DNA from: Erythrobacter sp. BLCC-B19
GTDB lineage: Bacteria; Pseudomonadota; Alphaproteobacteria; Sphingomonadales; Sphingomonadaceae
Length of the DNA stretch: 64,000 nucleotides
Reading direction: 5' to 3'
Assembly (NCBI RefSeq): GCF_028621955.1
Contig: NZ_CP117516.1
Coordinates: forward strand, 2,378,001 to 2,442,000
Shown: positions 20,042 to 29,376 of the stretch, in pieces
How the letters are laid out: every line of letters begins with the position of its first letter
Numbering within the stretch: position 1 is the first letter of the stretch
Program-made: the position numbers and the translations under genes
The notes under the pieces: generated by a model
The model's input: only the letters and a program-made list of their open reading frames with translations
What the model was told of the DNA's origin: nothing
Databases searched by the model: none

Positions 20042-20931
20042 TCCGCCAGAAACGCCTCCAGCGCCGCGTTGACCGCTTGCGGAGCCTCCCACGGGACGAA
20101 GTGCCCGCAATCGGGCACGCGCACGATGGTGAGCGGGTCGATGATCTCCTCCAGCCCGTCGAGGTTTTCTGGCGGCAGGGCGAGATCGTCCAGCGCCCAG
20201 ATCACCAGCGTCGGGATGGTCAGCTTCGGCAGGGCAGGGGGTGTCCAGCCCGCAGGAATTTCGAAAGGCGCATCCATCGGCGGCACATCGATCGGGCTGG
20301 CGCGGTAGTAGTTGAGCATCCCGAAGGCGGCATCGCGGTTCTGCCAGTCGAGCAGCAGCGCGTTGCGCTCCTCAGGCTCCATCGCGCTGGGGCGGTCCCA
20401 TTTGACCTCCTTCAGCAGCAGGCCGGTGAGGCCATGCTCCTTCACCAGCGCATCATTGGCCGGATCGCGGAAACCGCGGATATACTGACTCGCCTCGCGC
20501 TGGCCGGGGTGGGTGTAGAGCAGCTTCTGGAAGGTCACCGGGTGCGGCGCATTGGCGATCACCGCACGGGTGACGCGGGCGTGCTGGCCGCCCAAGGCCA
20601 CGCCCCAGGCAATCGCGCCGCCCCAGTCGTGCCCGACGATGGTGAAGTGCGCGATTCCCAAGGCGCCCGCCAGCAGGAACACATCACCGATCAGCTTGTC
20701 GGGGGTGTAGGCGTCAACGTTCTGCGGCTTGGACGATCCGCGATAGCCGCGCTGGTCGGGCGCGATGCAGCGGAACCTGTTGCTGAAATGCCGGATCTGG
20801 TGCCGCCAGGTGCGGTGGCTCTCCGGAAAGCCGTGGAGGAAGATCAGCACCGGCGCATCGACCGGGCCTTCATCGACGATGTTGAGGGAGATGCCGTTGG
20901 GTAGTTGCACCCGCTTCAGATCAAAGCTCAT
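20038..20931 (-). CDS. alpha/beta hydrolase, epoxide-hydrolase-like
   Basis: A 297-residue alpha/beta hydrolase. The order HGFPESHRTW, DQRGYRGSSKP, GHDWGGAIAW (Asp nucleophile rather than Ser), IWALDDLALP (acid) and PDCGHFVPWEAP (His base) is that of soluble epoxide hydrolases and haloalkane dehalogenases. HGFPE and a cap-domain NYYRAS tyrosine favour an epoxide hydrolase. The start overlaps the SDR stop by one base (TAATG), so these two genes are co-translated. Substrate not predictable from sequence. Confidence 0.87.
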   Translation of the reverse strand: MSFDLKRVQLPNGISLNIVDEGPVDAPVLIFLHGFPESHRTWRHQIRHFSNRFRCIAPDQRGYRGSSKPQNVDAYTPDKLIGDVFLLAGALGIAHFTIVGHDWGGAIAWGVALGGQHARVTRAVIANAPHPVTFQKLLYTHPGQREASQYIRGFRDPANDALVKEHGLTGLLLKEVKWDRPSAMEPEERNALLLDWQNRDAAFGMLNYYRASPIDVPPMDAPFEIPAGWTPPALPKLTIPTLVIWALDDLALPPENLDGLEEIIDPLTIVRVPDCGHFVPWEAPQAVNAALEAFLAD

Positions 20932-21752
20932 TACTGCTGCTCCAGCTTGTCCATGTAGCCCTTGGCGACCATGCCTGCGACCTGATCGAACAGCGCCTCG
21001 GGCGTGCGGCGGGCCTCGCCCATCGCGAGTTCGCCCCCTTCCGCGACGATGATCTCGCGCGTGCCCTTGGCGATTTCGTCGAGCATCTGGCGCGCGGCGA
21101 CATCGGCAGGAATGCCCTCGTCGATCGCCTTGTCGCTGCGCCCGCGCTGGGTTCCGTCGGCGTTCAGCGCATTGCGCGAGACATTGGTCGCGACCGATCC
21201 GGGGTAGATGGTGTGGACGGTGACGCCGTTGATCGACAGCTCGGCTCGCAGCGCATCGGCATAGCCGGCGAGGCCGAACTTGGCGGCGCTGTAAGCCGTG
21301 CGCATCGGCACCCCGACCTTGCCCGCGATCGAGGAGATGAACCCGAGCGCGCCCGACCCGCGTTCTGCCATGTGGCCGATCAGCCCTTGGGTGAAGGCGA
21401 TCTGGGCAAGGAGATCGACTTCGATGATGTCGCGATAGACCTGCATCGACGTTTTCAGCGCGCGGCTGCGCTGGGAAATCCCGGCATTGGCGAAGGCGAT
21501 GTCGACGGCGCCCTTCCACGCGATCGCCTTGGCAGTGGCATCAGCCAGCGCGGCCTCGTCGCGCACATCGAAGGTGAGGATCAGGCTTTCTTGTCCCTTG
21601 GCACCGCAATCCGCCGCCACCTCTTCCAGCCGCGCGGCATCCCGGCCCGATAGCACCACATGGCTACCGCGCGCCGCCAATTCCCGCGCCAGCGCTGCGC
21701 CAATGCCGGAGGATGCCCCGGTGATCCAAGCCACCTTGCCTGCAAATTCCAT
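20931..21752 (-). CDS. short-chain dehydrogenase/reductase
   Basis: A 273-residue classical SDR with the nucleotide motif TGASSGIG at 11-18, NAG at 89-91, the catalytic serine in FISSIAGKVG (near 141) and the YSAAK motif with Y154 and K158. The enzyme should oxidise or reduce an alcohol/ketone with NAD(P). The C-terminal part resembles 3-ketosphinganine reductase-type SDRs (GTREIIVAEGG), which would fit sphingolipid-making Sphingomonadales, but this is a weak suggestion. It is followed by the coupled alpha/beta hydrolase. Confidence 0.88.
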   Translation of the reverse strand: MEFAGKVAWITGASSGIGAALARELAARGSHVVLSGRDAARLEEVAADCGAKGQESLILTFDVRDEAALADATAKAIAWKGAVDIAFANAGISQRSRALKTSMQVYRDIIEVDLLAQIAFTQGLIGHMAERGSGALGFISSIAGKVGVPMRTAYSAAKFGLAGYADALRAELSINGVTVHTIYPGSVATNVSRNALNADGTQRGRSDKAIDEGIPADVAARQMLDEIAKGTREIIVAEGGELAMGEARRTPEALFDQVAGMVAKGYMDKLEQQ

Positions 21753-21802
21753 GTCTCTCTCCCGTTTTGGGGAGAGGTAGCGGGCACGCGGGCCATGCGC
21801 AA

Positions 21803-22255
21803 TCAGGTTGCGATTTGCGACCTTATCATGTCGGCGAGGTTCACCGGGAACACGGCTTCATGCCAGCTTTCCAGCTCGGCGAGGGTGAACCAGCGGTGCT
21901 GCGTCATCAGGCGCTGTTCGAGTTCGGTATGGCCTGCGGTATCGACCCGGGCCTCGGCGACCCGGACAAGGAAGAAGCGTTCATCGGCCTGCACCAGCTC
22001 GCCTTCGACGGTGATGAATTCGGGCGTCATCTGCGCGATCTGCTCGCCCGGGTCGGCCGCTATGCCGGTTTCCTCGAAGAGCTCGCGCCGCGCGGCATCC
22101 TCGAAGCTTTCGCCCGGATCGACCTCACCCCCCGCCGTCACCCAGAACGGATCGCGCCCCGGAACATCATAGCGGAACATCAGCGCGCGGCCCGCCGGAT
22201 CGAGCACGATCAGCCGCGCCGCACGGCGCAGGCGCAGGTTGGGGTTGAGGGTCAT
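21803..22255 (-). CDS. NUDIX hydrolase
   Basis: A 150-residue Nudix protein with a full Nudix box at residues 43-65 (GEVDPGESFEDAARRELFEE core), so it should bind Mg2+ and hydrolyse a nucleoside diphosphate linked to another group. Which compound cannot be told. Its ATG overlaps the bolA stop (ATGA), so it is the second gene of a bolA-nudix pair. Confidence 0.9.
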   Translation of the reverse strand: MTLNPNLRLRRAARLIVLDPAGRALMFRYDVPGRDPFWVTAGGEVDPGESFEDAARRELFEETGIAADPGEQIAQMTPEFITVEGELVQADERFFLVRVAEARVDTAGHTELEQRLMTQHRWFTLAELESWHEAVFPVNLADMIRSQIAT

Positions 22256-22518
22256 TCGGCAGGCACGCTCGCCTTGATCGCCACCGCGTGGACGCGCTGA
22301 CCGACAATGTCGCCCAGCGCTGCGATCACCGCGCGCTGGCGGGCGAGGCGGTTCATCGGGGTGAAGGCCGCCGCCTCGATCTCGACGGTGAAATGCGATT
22401 CGCCCGATCCATCATCGCCCATGTGGCCCGAATGTTTCGCGCTGTCGTTGATGATGGCGAGGCGGGTGGGGGCGAAAGCCTCGGTCAACAGGGCGTGCAT
22501 TTCCTCGGCGACACTCAT
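22252..22518 (-). CDS. bolA: BolA-family protein
   Basis: An 88-residue protein with the BolA fold: SHFTVEIEAAAFTPMNRLARQRAVIAAL is the conserved strand-helix region, and the histidine in ESHF together with H-S-G-H upstream provides likely ligands for a [2Fe-2S] cluster shared with a monothiol glutaredoxin. BolA proteins take part in iron homeostasis and stress-related morphology. The start at 22518 gives MSVAEEMHALLTEAF, the usual N-terminal helix. It is divergent from the J-domain gene. Confidence 0.93.
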   Translation of the reverse strand: MSVAEEMHALLTEAFAPTRLAIINDSAKHSGHMGDDGSGESHFTVEIEAAAFTPMNRLARQRAVIAALGDIVGQRVHAVAIKASVPAE

Positions 22519-22598
22519 CACGGCTTTCCTTCTTTGCAATCATGGTGGGCGCGTTCTGGACTTGGAACTTCGATGCCCAATCGCCATTCAAGGCGCTT

Positions 22599-23192
22599 AT
22601 GCCTTCACCACGATTCCACGGCCGCGTCGAGAGCACAGGGCGCAAATGCGAAGCCCCCGGCTGCCGCGAGCCAGGCGAGTTCCGCGCGCCCGGACGGCGG
22701 CCCCACGGGTTTGACGGACCGGGCGAATGGCGCTGGTTCTGCTTGCAGCACGTGCGCGAATTCAACGCGGGCTACGACTGGTTCGAGGGCATGAGCGCCG
22801 AGGAAATCCTCCGCGCGCAATCGCCGATTGCCGGCTGGCAGACCGAAAGCCGGGTGTTCCGCCCCACGGCAGGGATCGCCGACGGGCCGCGCTGGGCCGA
22901 TTACGCCGACCCGCTCGACGCGATCAGCGCCCGCGCGCGGGGCATCAAGTCCCATGCCGAACGCGCGGCGCGCACTGCGATGTCAGGACGCTTTTCCAAG
23001 GAGGAAGCGCTGGCGCTGGAGACCATGGGCCTCGGCTCCGACACCGATCGCTCGCGGCTGAGACGGCGCTATTCCGAACTGGTGCGTCGCTACCACCCCG
23101 ACCGCAACGGCGGCGACCGGCAGCACGAGGCGAAGCTCACCGAAGTGGTCGATGCCTATCAGCTGCTCCGGAAAAGCGCGGCCCTGGCCTGA
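22599..23192 (+). CDS. J-domain (DnaJ-like) protein with N-terminal Cys-rich module
   Basis: A 197-residue protein. The N-terminal part (CEAPGCREPGEFRAP, then WFCLQHVREFN) has cysteines and a histidine arranged like a small zinc-binding module. The C-terminal 60 residues are a J domain with helix II and the HPD tripeptide (YSELVRRYHPDRNGGD), so it should stimulate an Hsp70 ATPase. This J-protein type is common in alphaproteobacteria near bolA and cobS, as here. The start is uncertain: an in-frame ATG at 22542 would add 19 residues; 22599 gives MPSPRFHGRVES, the usual family start. The stop is 4 bases from the convergent acetyltransferase. Confidence 0.85.
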   Translation: MPSPRFHGRVESTGRKCEAPGCREPGEFRAPGRRPHGFDGPGEWRWFCLQHVREFNAGYDWFEGMSAEEILRAQSPIAGWQTESRVFRPTAGIADGPRWADYADPLDAISARARGIKSHAERAARTAMSGRFSKEEALALETMGLGSDTDRSRLRRRYSELVRRYHPDRNGGDRQHEAKLTEVVDAYQLLRKSAALA

Positions 23193-23196
23193 CGCG

Positions 23197-23643
23197 TCAC
23201 AGCATCCGGCGGAAGAACACCACCCGCTCGGTCTCCTCGAAGCCCACCGCCTCGTGGAAGGCATGGCTGGCGGTGTTCTCCAGCAGCGCGTTCGAGGCCA
23301 GTTCGGTGCAGCCTTTCGCACGACCCCATTCGGCCACGGCCTCAACCAGCGCGCGGCCCACACCGGAGCCGCGCACCTCGGGCCGGATGAACGCGCCTTC
23401 GCCGAAAGCAACCGGTGAGGTGTCGCACCCGTCGACATAGTCGCGCCTGATGCTCGCCTCGACAAAGCCGAGCAGCGCGCCGTTCGCGCCTTCGGCCACA
23501 AAGGCGACCTGATCGGGATCGCCGGAAAGGAAGGTCTCGGCGATGTCCTCGGAGTGGGCCGCCGCATCATCGTCAGGCCAGAGCTGCGCGCGCATCGCGG
23601 CCCATTGCGGCACGTCGTCGGCCGTGGCGGGACGCACCTTCAT
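23197..23643 (-). CDS. GNAT acetyltransferase resembling aminoglycoside 6'-N-acetyltransferase AAC(6')-I
   Basis: A 148-residue GNAT protein. The segments MRAQLWPDDDAAAHSED, ASIRRDYVDGCDTSPVAF-EG, RGSGVGRALVEAVAEWGRAKGC-ELAS and GFEETERVVFFRRML follow the chromosomal AAC(6')-I enzymes of Serratia and Stenotrophomonas closely, including the acetyl-CoA loop (RGSGVG). In those enzymes the product acetylates the 6' amino group of aminoglycosides. Whether this chromosomal copy gives resistance is unknown. It ends the leftward run GST-VOC-acetyltransferase, and its start overlaps the VOC stop (ATGA). Confidence 0.85.
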   Translation of the reverse strand: MKVRPATADDVPQWAAMRAQLWPDDDAAAHSEDIAETFLSGDPDQVAFVAEGANGALLGFVEASIRRDYVDGCDTSPVAFGEGAFIRPEVRGSGVGRALVEAVAEWGRAKGCTELASNALLENTASHAFHEAVGFEETERVVFFRRML

Positions 23644-24140
23644 GCCTTTGATTGCGCTGCGCCGTTGATCGCCGCTTCGATCCCAGCATGGTCGATCTTG
23701 ACCATGCCCATCATCGCGCCGAACACCCGGCCGCGCACCCCTGCATCCTCGTGCCCCAGCGCGTCCATGAGCACGCGCGGGACGATCTGCCAGCGGATGC
23801 CGAAGCGGTCACGGCACCAGCTGCACGCCATTTCCGCACCGCCATCGGCGACCAGCGCGTCCCACAGCCGGTCGGTTTCAGCCTGGGTCTCGGTGAATAC
23901 CTGAAACGACACGGCGTCTGAAAAATCCCCCTCGGGCCGCCCGTTCATCGCCATGAAGGGCTGGCCGAGCAGAGTGAAATTCATTGTCAGCACATCGCCC
24001 GCCTTGCCGCCGGGATAATCACCCGGCGCGCGGTCGGTGCGGGTGACGGCGCTGCCCGGGAACAGATCGCAGTAGAACTTGACCGCTTCCTCTGCCCCCG
24101 AGGCGAACCACAGGCAGGTGGCCATTGCATGATCAGCCAT
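23640..24140 (-). CDS. VOC-family protein, PhnB/3-demethylubiquinone methyltransferase-like
   Basis: A 166-residue vicinal-oxygen-chelate fold protein of the PhnB type (CLWFASGAEEAVKFYCDLFPGS at the N-terminus, FMAMNGRP, SWCRDRFGIRWQIVPRVL). Such proteins are often annotated as 3-demethylubiquinone-9 methyltransferase, but the fold is a dioxygenase/glyoxalase type and no catalysis is proven. Its ATG overlaps the GST end by 8 bases and its stop overlaps the next acetyltransferase, so the three genes form one unit. Confidence 0.85.
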   Translation of the reverse strand: MADHAMATCLWFASGAEEAVKFYCDLFPGSAVTRTDRAPGDYPGGKAGDVLTMNFTLLGQPFMAMNGRPEGDFSDAVSFQVFTETQAETDRLWDALVADGGAEMACSWCRDRFGIRWQIVPRVLMDALGHEDAGVRGRVFGAMMGMVKIDHAGIEAAINGAAQSKA

Positions 24141-24765
24141 TGTTCTGCGCCTCCTTGATGATCGCGGCGTCGATCGCGTTCGCCTCCCCGTAGGCGGGGC
24201 GCTGGGTGATGCGCTCGACATAGGCGCGGAAGGATGGGCGCTCGGGGATCGAGCCGAAGCGCAGGCCCCACACGAACTGGCTGCCGACATAGGTATCGGC
24301 CATGGTAAAGCGGCGGCCGGCGATGAAATCATTGGCCGACAGCCAGTTGTCGATGGCATCGAGCGTCAGTTCGAAGCTGCCGAAGCCCGCCTGCCCGGTC
24401 TTGCCCTCGGGCACCTGCCACTCGAAGGAGCGCGCGATCAGCGCCTGTTCGAGCGGCCCGGCAGCGAAGAACAGCCAGCGGAAATAGGCGGCTTTCTCGT
24501 GCGCGTCGGGCAGCAGGCCTTTGTCGGGGTGGGTCTCGGCGAGGTAGTGGTTGATCGCAGCGCATTCGGTCACGACGTGGTCGTGGCCCTGATGATGATG
24601 GACGAGGGCGGGAACCTTGTTCATCGGGTTGACGGTCTTGAAGCTGTCAGGGCGCGTGGCCCAGTCGAACACGACGTGTTCGTAATCCGCGCCCGCCTCG
24701 TGCAACGCCCAGCGCGAAATCTGGCCGCGGCTCATGGCGACGGTGTAGAAGGTGAATTCGGCCAT
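24133..24765 (-). CDS. glutathione S-transferase family protein
   Basis: A 210-residue protein with an N-terminal thioredoxin-like domain (FYTVAMSRGQISRWALHEAG, then NPMNKVPALV with the cis-proline and ECAAINHYLAE glutathione-binding line) and a helical C-terminal domain (FTMADTYVGSQFVWGLRFGS). It should conjugate or reduce compounds using glutathione. It precedes and overlaps the VOC gene. The DUF1428 gene lies just upstream in the same direction, 3 bases from this start. Confidence 0.9.
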   Translation of the reverse strand: MAEFTFYTVAMSRGQISRWALHEAGADYEHVVFDWATRPDSFKTVNPMNKVPALVHHHQGHDHVVTECAAINHYLAETHPDKGLLPDAHEKAAYFRWLFFAAGPLEQALIARSFEWQVPEGKTGQAGFGSFELTLDAIDNWLSANDFIAGRRFTMADTYVGSQFVWGLRFGSIPERPSFRAYVERITQRPAYGEANAIDAAIIKEAQNNG

Positions 24766-24768
24766 GGC

Positions 24769-25140
24769 CTAGGCCTCCTTCCACACGATGGGTTCGAACC
24801 CGCCGAAGATCATGCGCTTGCCATCGAAGGGCATGTCGCTGCCGTCGGGATTGCCGAAATGCTCGGCCATGCGCGGGTCGGCCATCAGTTTTTCGTGGCT
24901 CGCCTCGACCGTGGCGCGGTCGGGCCAGGTGGTCCAGGCGAAGACGATCTTCTCGCCCGGCTCGGCCTTCACGGCCATGCGGAAATCGGTGGTGGTGCCG
25001 TCCTTGACGTCATCTTCCCAGCATTCGATCTGCGACAGGCAGCCGTAATCCTTGACGATGTCCCAGAACTTCTCGGCGACCTCGCGGTAAGCGTTCTTGT
25101 TGCCCTCCGGCACGGCGAGCACGAATCCCTGAACGTACAT
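24769..25140 (-). CDS. DUF1428 domain-containing protein
   Basis: A 123-residue protein of the DUF1428 family, a dimeric ferredoxin-like (alpha/beta barrel) fold of unknown function also called YbaA. Conserved lines are MYVQGFVLAVPEGNK, FRMAVKAEPGEKIVFAW and MPFDGKRMIFGGFEPIV. A strong ribosome site (GGAGGGAGAG) is just upstream. The gene opens the leftward group with GST, VOC and the acetyltransferase. Confidence 0.9.
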   Translation of the reverse strand: MYVQGFVLAVPEGNKNAYREVAEKFWDIVKDYGCLSQIECWEDDVKDGTTTDFRMAVKAEPGEKIVFAWTTWPDRATVEASHEKLMADPRMAEHFGNPDGSDMPFDGKRMIFGGFEPIVWKEA

Positions 25141-25192
25141 CTTCTCTCTCCCTCCGCCCGCAATTCTAGCAGGCGAGGGTGCGGCGCGCGCC

Positions 25193-26032
25193 TCAATTCT
25201 GGCGGAAGGCCCAACGGAGCGTCCGGCCCATGCCCCATGTCGCCGCACGCGAGGGCAGGGCGGTCAGCACCGGGCGCTGCAAGTGCAGCATGGTGCGCGC
25301 CCAGTCGGGCAGCATGGCGACGGCATCGGCGGTGATCATCGTCTGAACGCTGCGGGGCGTGCCTTGCGGGCGCTGGCTGAGCACCAGCTGCGCGACTTCG
25401 CGCGCTTCCTTCGAGGTGGCGAGGTCGTGACGCAACTCGCGGAAAATACGGTCGGCCTCGGCGCGGGTTTCGGGCACCGGATCGGCGCCCAAGGCACGCG
25501 CGATCAGCGCGAACTGGCGGTAATACTCGTCCTGCTCGGCCACCGGCATCGCGGGGCGGACATGGCGGATATAGCCTGCAAGAAAGCTCTGCGCCTCGGT
25601 CACGTGCACCCAGGCGAGGGTGCGCGGGTTGGTCGCCTGATAGGGCGTGCCATCGGGCAGCGTGCCGCCGACAGCCGCGTGGATGCGGTTCACGCGCTCG
25701 ATCGCCGTCATCGCCGCGTCACGGTGGCCGAAGGTGGTGACGGCGATGAACCGCGCGGTGCGCCGCAGCCGCCCGTGCATATCCTCGCGGAAGTTCGAAT
25801 GGTCGAGCACGCCTTGCAGCGCGTGGGGGTGGAGCATCTGGAGCAGCAACGCGCGCACGCCGCCGGTCATCATGCCGACAATATCGGCGTGAACCTGCCG
25901 GATTGGCGTATCGCGCTCAAACAGCGCTTCATCGGACGGCGGGGTGGGTTGCTGGCCGTTCGCCGTGTCGTGAAACACCCCGCGCACCTGGCTTACCAGT
26001 TTCAGGCGCAGCGATTCGACGGGATCGGGCAT
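25193..26032 (-). CDS. DUF2236 / MpaB-like oxygenase family protein
   Basis: A 279-residue all-helical protein of the DUF2236 family, which includes latex clearing protein and the haem-dependent oxygenase MpaB. Typical lines are [31 protein letters not shown] and [15 protein letters not shown]; several conserved histidines could bind haem b. No signal peptide is seen. Reaction unknown. The start at 26032 is taken because upstream codons do not resemble the family; it is divergent from cobS. Confidence 0.83.
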   Translation of the reverse strand: MPDPVESLRLKLVSQVRGVFHDTANGQQPTPPSDEALFERDTPIRQVHADIVGMMTGGVRALLLQMLHPHALQGVLDHSNFREDMHGRLRRTARFIAVTTFGHRDAAMTAIERVNRIHAAVGGTLPDGTPYQATNPRTLAWVHVTEAQSFLAGYIRHVRPAMPVAEQDEYYRQFALIARALGADPVPETRAEADRIFRELRHDLATSKEAREVAQLVLSQRPQGTPRSVQTMITADAVAMLPDWARTMLHLQRPVLTALPSRAATWGMGRTLRWAFRQN

Positions 26033-26148
26033 GGGACGAATATAGGGACGATCCGGGCCTGCGAAAGCCGCGTTCGTCAAAATGCGAGGCCGGGCGGTCA
26101 ATCCACCGCTTGCAGCCTCGCGTCATGCCGTTTAACCGTCCGCGCGCC

Positions 26149-27126
26149 ATGACCACGATCCCCACCGGCGCCAGCGCCATGCCCACCCAGCCCGACACCA
26201 CCATCGACGTCCGCGAGACCTTCGGCATCGATGTCGACTGGCAGGTTCCCGCCTTCTCGCAGCGTGATGAGCACGTGCCCGAGACCGACGGCGCATACGT
26301 GTTCGATCCGGACACGACGCTGGCGATCCTTGCAGGGTTTGCCCACAACCGCCGGGTGATGGTGCAGGGCTATCACGGCACCGGCAAGTCAACCCACATC
26401 GAACAGGTCGCCGCCCGTCTCAACTGGCCCTCGATCCGCGTCAACCTCGATGCCCATATCAGCCGCATCGACCTCGTCGGGCGCGATGCGATCGTGCTCA
26501 AGGACGGGCTTCAGGTCACCGAGTTCAAGGAAGGCATCCTGCCCTGGGCGCTTCAGCACCCGGTGGCACTGACCTTCGACGAATATGACGCAGGCCGCCC
26601 CGACGTGATGTTCGTGATCCAGCGCGTGCTCGAGTTCGACGGCCGGTTGACGCTGCTTGACCAGAACCGCGTGATCACCCCCAACCCGTTCTTCCGCCTG
26701 TTCGCCACGACCAACACCGTGGGCCTCGGCGACACCTCGGGCCTCTATCACGGCACGCAGGCGATCAATCAGGCGCAGATGGATCGCTGGAACATCGTCG
26801 TCGCGCTGAACTACTTGAAGCCCGAGGTCGAACAGCAGATCGTCAAGTCGAAGACTCCCCAGAGCGACGACAAGCTGATCGCCGACATGGTCAAGGTTGC
26901 CGAACTGACCCGGCAGGGCTTCATGAACGGCGACATCTCGACCGTGATGAGCCCGCGCACCGTGATCACCTGGGCGCAGAACGCGGCGATCTTCGGCTCG
27001 ACCGGCTTTGCCTTCCGCCTCTCCTTCCTTAACAAGTGCGACGAGGCGGAGCGCACGCTGGTGGCCGAATACTACCAGCGCGTGTTCGGCGAAGACCTGC
27101 CGGAAGGTGCAGCGAAGAAGCGGTAA
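26149..27126 (+). CDS. cobS: CobS-like cobaltochelatase AAA+ ATPase subunit
   Basis: A 325-residue AAA+ ATPase with Walker [10 protein letters not shown], Walker [10 protein letters not shown], and sensor region [11 protein letters not shown]. CobS powers insertion of Co2+ into hydrogenobyrinic acid diamide together with CobT and CobN in the aerobic B12 route. The N-terminal [17 protein letters not shown] line is family-specific. The partner cobT, usually adjacent, is not in the window, so the enzyme may work with a distant cobT or in another task. ATGs at 26125, 26149 and 26179 are all possible starts. A gap of 50 bases separates it from the next gene. Confidence 0.9.
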   Translation: MTTIPTGASAMPTQPDTTIDVRETFGIDVDWQVPAFSQRDEHVPETDGAYVFDPDTTLAILAGFAHNRRVMVQGYHGTGKSTHIEQVAARLNWPSIRVNLDAHISRIDLVGRDAIVLKDGLQVTEFKEGILPWALQHPVALTFDEYDAGRPDVMFVIQRVLEFDGRLTLLDQNRVITPNPFFRLFATTNTVGLGDTSGLYHGTQAINQAQMDRWNIVVALNYLKPEVEQQIVKSKTPQSDDKLIADMVKVAELTRQGFMNGDISTVMSPRTVITWAQNAAIFGSTGFAFRLSFLNKCDEAERTLVAEYYQRVFGEDLPEGAAKKR

Positions 27127-27176
27127 TCTCCCCGCTTGCGCCTTAGTGTCATAGGCTGATAACACAGCCCTTAACC

Positions 27177-29354
27177 ATGGCGTTCTTCGACCGATTCTGG
27201 AAAGGCACCCGCACCGGCGCTCCCGATGGCGCCGGCACGCCTGCGGGGTTCTATCCGCTCTACGAATCCTCGCGTCCCCTTGACGATGACGAGGACGACG
27301 ATGTGCTTCCGCGCCCCAAGGTCTCGGCCACGCCCGATTACGATGCGTGGGACGCCAAGCTCGGCCAAATCGACGAGGCGCTGGTCGTTACCGAGCGCAA
27401 GCGCCTGCGTCCGTGGCAGCGCGATTACTGGCGCACGCGGTCGAAATGGTGGTGGGCGGGACGGGCGGCGATGGCGAGCCTTGCGGTGTTCGCGCTGCTG
27501 ATCGGCTGGCTGATGATCACCGCGCCGCTCTCCAAAAGCCTTGAACCCATCGCCCCGCCGCAGGTCACGCTGCTCGCCAGCGACGGCACCCCGATTGCGC
27601 GGCAGGGGGCCGTGGTCGAAGCGCCGGTCAAGGTCGCCGACCTGCCGCCGCACGTGGTCGAGGCCTTCCTCGCCATCGAAGACCGGCGGTTCTATTCGCA
27701 CTGGGGCATCGACCCACGCGGCATCGCCCGGGCGGCGTGGACGGGCTATGGCGGGGGATCGACCATCACCCAGCAACTCGCCAAGTTCACTTTCCTGACG
27801 CCCGAACAGTCCATCACCCGCAAGGCGCGCGAGGCTCTCATCGCGGTGTGGCTGGAGAGCTGGCTGACCAAGGACGAGATCCTCGAACGCTATCTTTCAA
27901 ACGCCTATTTCGGCGACAACCAGTATGGCCTTCGCGCCGCGAGCCTGCACTATTTCTACCGCCAGCCCGAAAAGCTCCGCCCCGAACAGGCGGCGATGCT
28001 GGCGGGGCTGCTCCAGGCGCCCTCGCGCTATGCCCCGACCAAGCATTACGACAAGGCCAAGGCGCGCATGGAGCTGGTGATCAAGTCGATGGTCGATGTC
28101 GGCTATCTCACCAAGGCCGAGGCCGACGCGCTGCCCGATCCGCGCATTGATGTGCGCACCCGCGACGACAACCTGCCGACCGGCACCTATTTCGCCGACT
28201 GGGCGCTGCCGCTGGCGCGTGAGGGGATGGAGGCCAGCTATTCGCAAGCGACGCTCACCACCACGCTCGATTCCCGCCTGCAGTCGCTTGCCAACCGGAT
28301 CGTCGCACGCTCCCGGATCGGCAACGCGCAGGTCGCATTGGTGGCGATGCGGCGCAATGGCGAGGTCGTGGCGATGGTCGGCGGGCGCGACTACGCCAAA
28401 TCGCCCTTCAACCGGGTGACGCAGGCCAAGCGCCAGCCCGGATCGACCTTCAAGACCTTCGTCTATCTCACCGCCTTGCAAGAGGGCTGGGAGCCGGACG
28501 ACACCATCCCCAACACGCCGATCACCCAGGGGTCTTACCGCCCCAAGAACGCGCGCGAGCAATATTCGCCGCAGATCACGCTGGAAGATGCTTTCGCCTC
28601 GTCGAGCAATGTCGCGGCCGTGCGGCTGTTGCAGGCCGTGGGGAGCGACAAGGTGATCCGCACGGCGCGCCGCCTCGGGATTACCTCACCCATGACCGAA
28701 GGCGATCCGAGCCTTGCGCTCGGCACTTCGTCGATGACGCTGATGGAATTGACCGCGGCCTATGCCGGGATCGCCGCCAATCAATATCCGGTCGAACCGC
28801 ACGCCTTTCCGCGCGGCGAGCAGGGCTGGCTCGAATGGCTGACGACCCGCACCGATTCGATGTCCGACCGCACCCACGAAGATCTCGAAGGGATGCTGCG
28901 CGCGGCGATCAATCGCGGCACCGGGCGCGCGGCGGTGCTGCCGATCGCCAATTTCGGCAAGACCGGCACGACGCAGGATTACCGCGACGCGCTGTTCGTG
29001 GGCTATGCGGGCGATCTGGTCGTGGGCGTCTGGGTCGGCAATGACGACAACACGCCCCTGAACGGCATCACGGGCGGCAGCCTGCCGGCGCGGATCTGGG
29101 CCGATTTCATGCGCAGCGCCCTCAAGATCGAGGCCGCGCCCGCGCCTGAGCCGAGCGATACCCCCGATCCCGAAGGCCCGGTCATGCCGATGGACGTGAT
29201 CGAGGGCGAAATTCCGCTGGGGCAGGACGGCACGAGCCTGCAGGTCGACGGCAATGGCGTGACGCTGCGGCAGGACGGCGTGCCGGTCGAGGTGCGCGTG
29301 GATCAGGGCGGGGTGGTGGTCAGACCCTCGCCAGCGCCGACACCGCCGCCCTAG
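27177..29354 (+). CDS. bifunctional class A penicillin-binding protein (PBP1 type)
   Basis: A 725-residue peptidoglycan synthase: a cytoplasmic acidic N-terminus, one membrane segment near residues 97-118, a GT51 transglycosylase domain (AIEDRRFYSHWGID, GGSTITQQLAKF) and a transpeptidase domain with S423-x-x-K426 (GSTFK), SSN (ASSSNVAA) and KTG (GKTGTTQD). It polymerises and cross-links murein strands at the periplasmic face. The C-terminal tail is Pro- and Gly-rich (PSPAPTPPP) and lacks a known domain. It is convergent with the thioesterase pair. Confidence 0.95.
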   Translation: MAFFDRFWKGTRTGAPDGAGTPAGFYPLYESSRPLDDDEDDDVLPRPKVSATPDYDAWDAKLGQIDEALVVTERKRLRPWQRDYWRTRSKWWWAGRAAMASLAVFALLIGWLMITAPLSKSLEPIAPPQVTLLASDGTPIARQGAVVEAPVKVADLPPHVVEAFLAIEDRRFYSHWGIDPRGIARAAWTGYGGGSTITQQLAKFTFLTPEQSITRKAREALIAVWLESWLTKDEILERYLSNAYFGDNQYGLRAASLHYFYRQPEKLRPEQAAMLAGLLQAPSRYAPTKHYDKAKARMELVIKSMVDVGYLTKAEADALPDPRIDVRTRDDNLPTGTYFADWALPLAREGMEASYSQATLTTTLDSRLQSLANRIVARSRIGNAQVALVAMRRNGEVVAMVGGRDYAKSPFNRVTQAKRQPGSTFKTFVYLTALQEGWEPDDTIPNTPITQGSYRPKNAREQYSPQITLEDAFASSSNVAAVRLLQAVGSDKVIRTARRLGITSPMTEGDPSLALGTSSMTLMELTAAYAGIAANQYPVEPHAFPRGEQGWLEWLTTRTDSMSDRTHEDLEGMLRAAINRGTGRAAVLPIANFGKTGTTQDYRDALFVGYAGDLVVGVWVGNDDNTPLNGITGGSLPARIWADFMRSALKIEAAPAPEPSDTPDPEGPVMPMDVIEGEIPLGQDGTSLQVDGNGVTLRQDGVPVEVRVDQGGVVVRPSPAPTPPP

Positions 29355-29376
29355 GTTGGGACGGTCAAGCTGGCTG

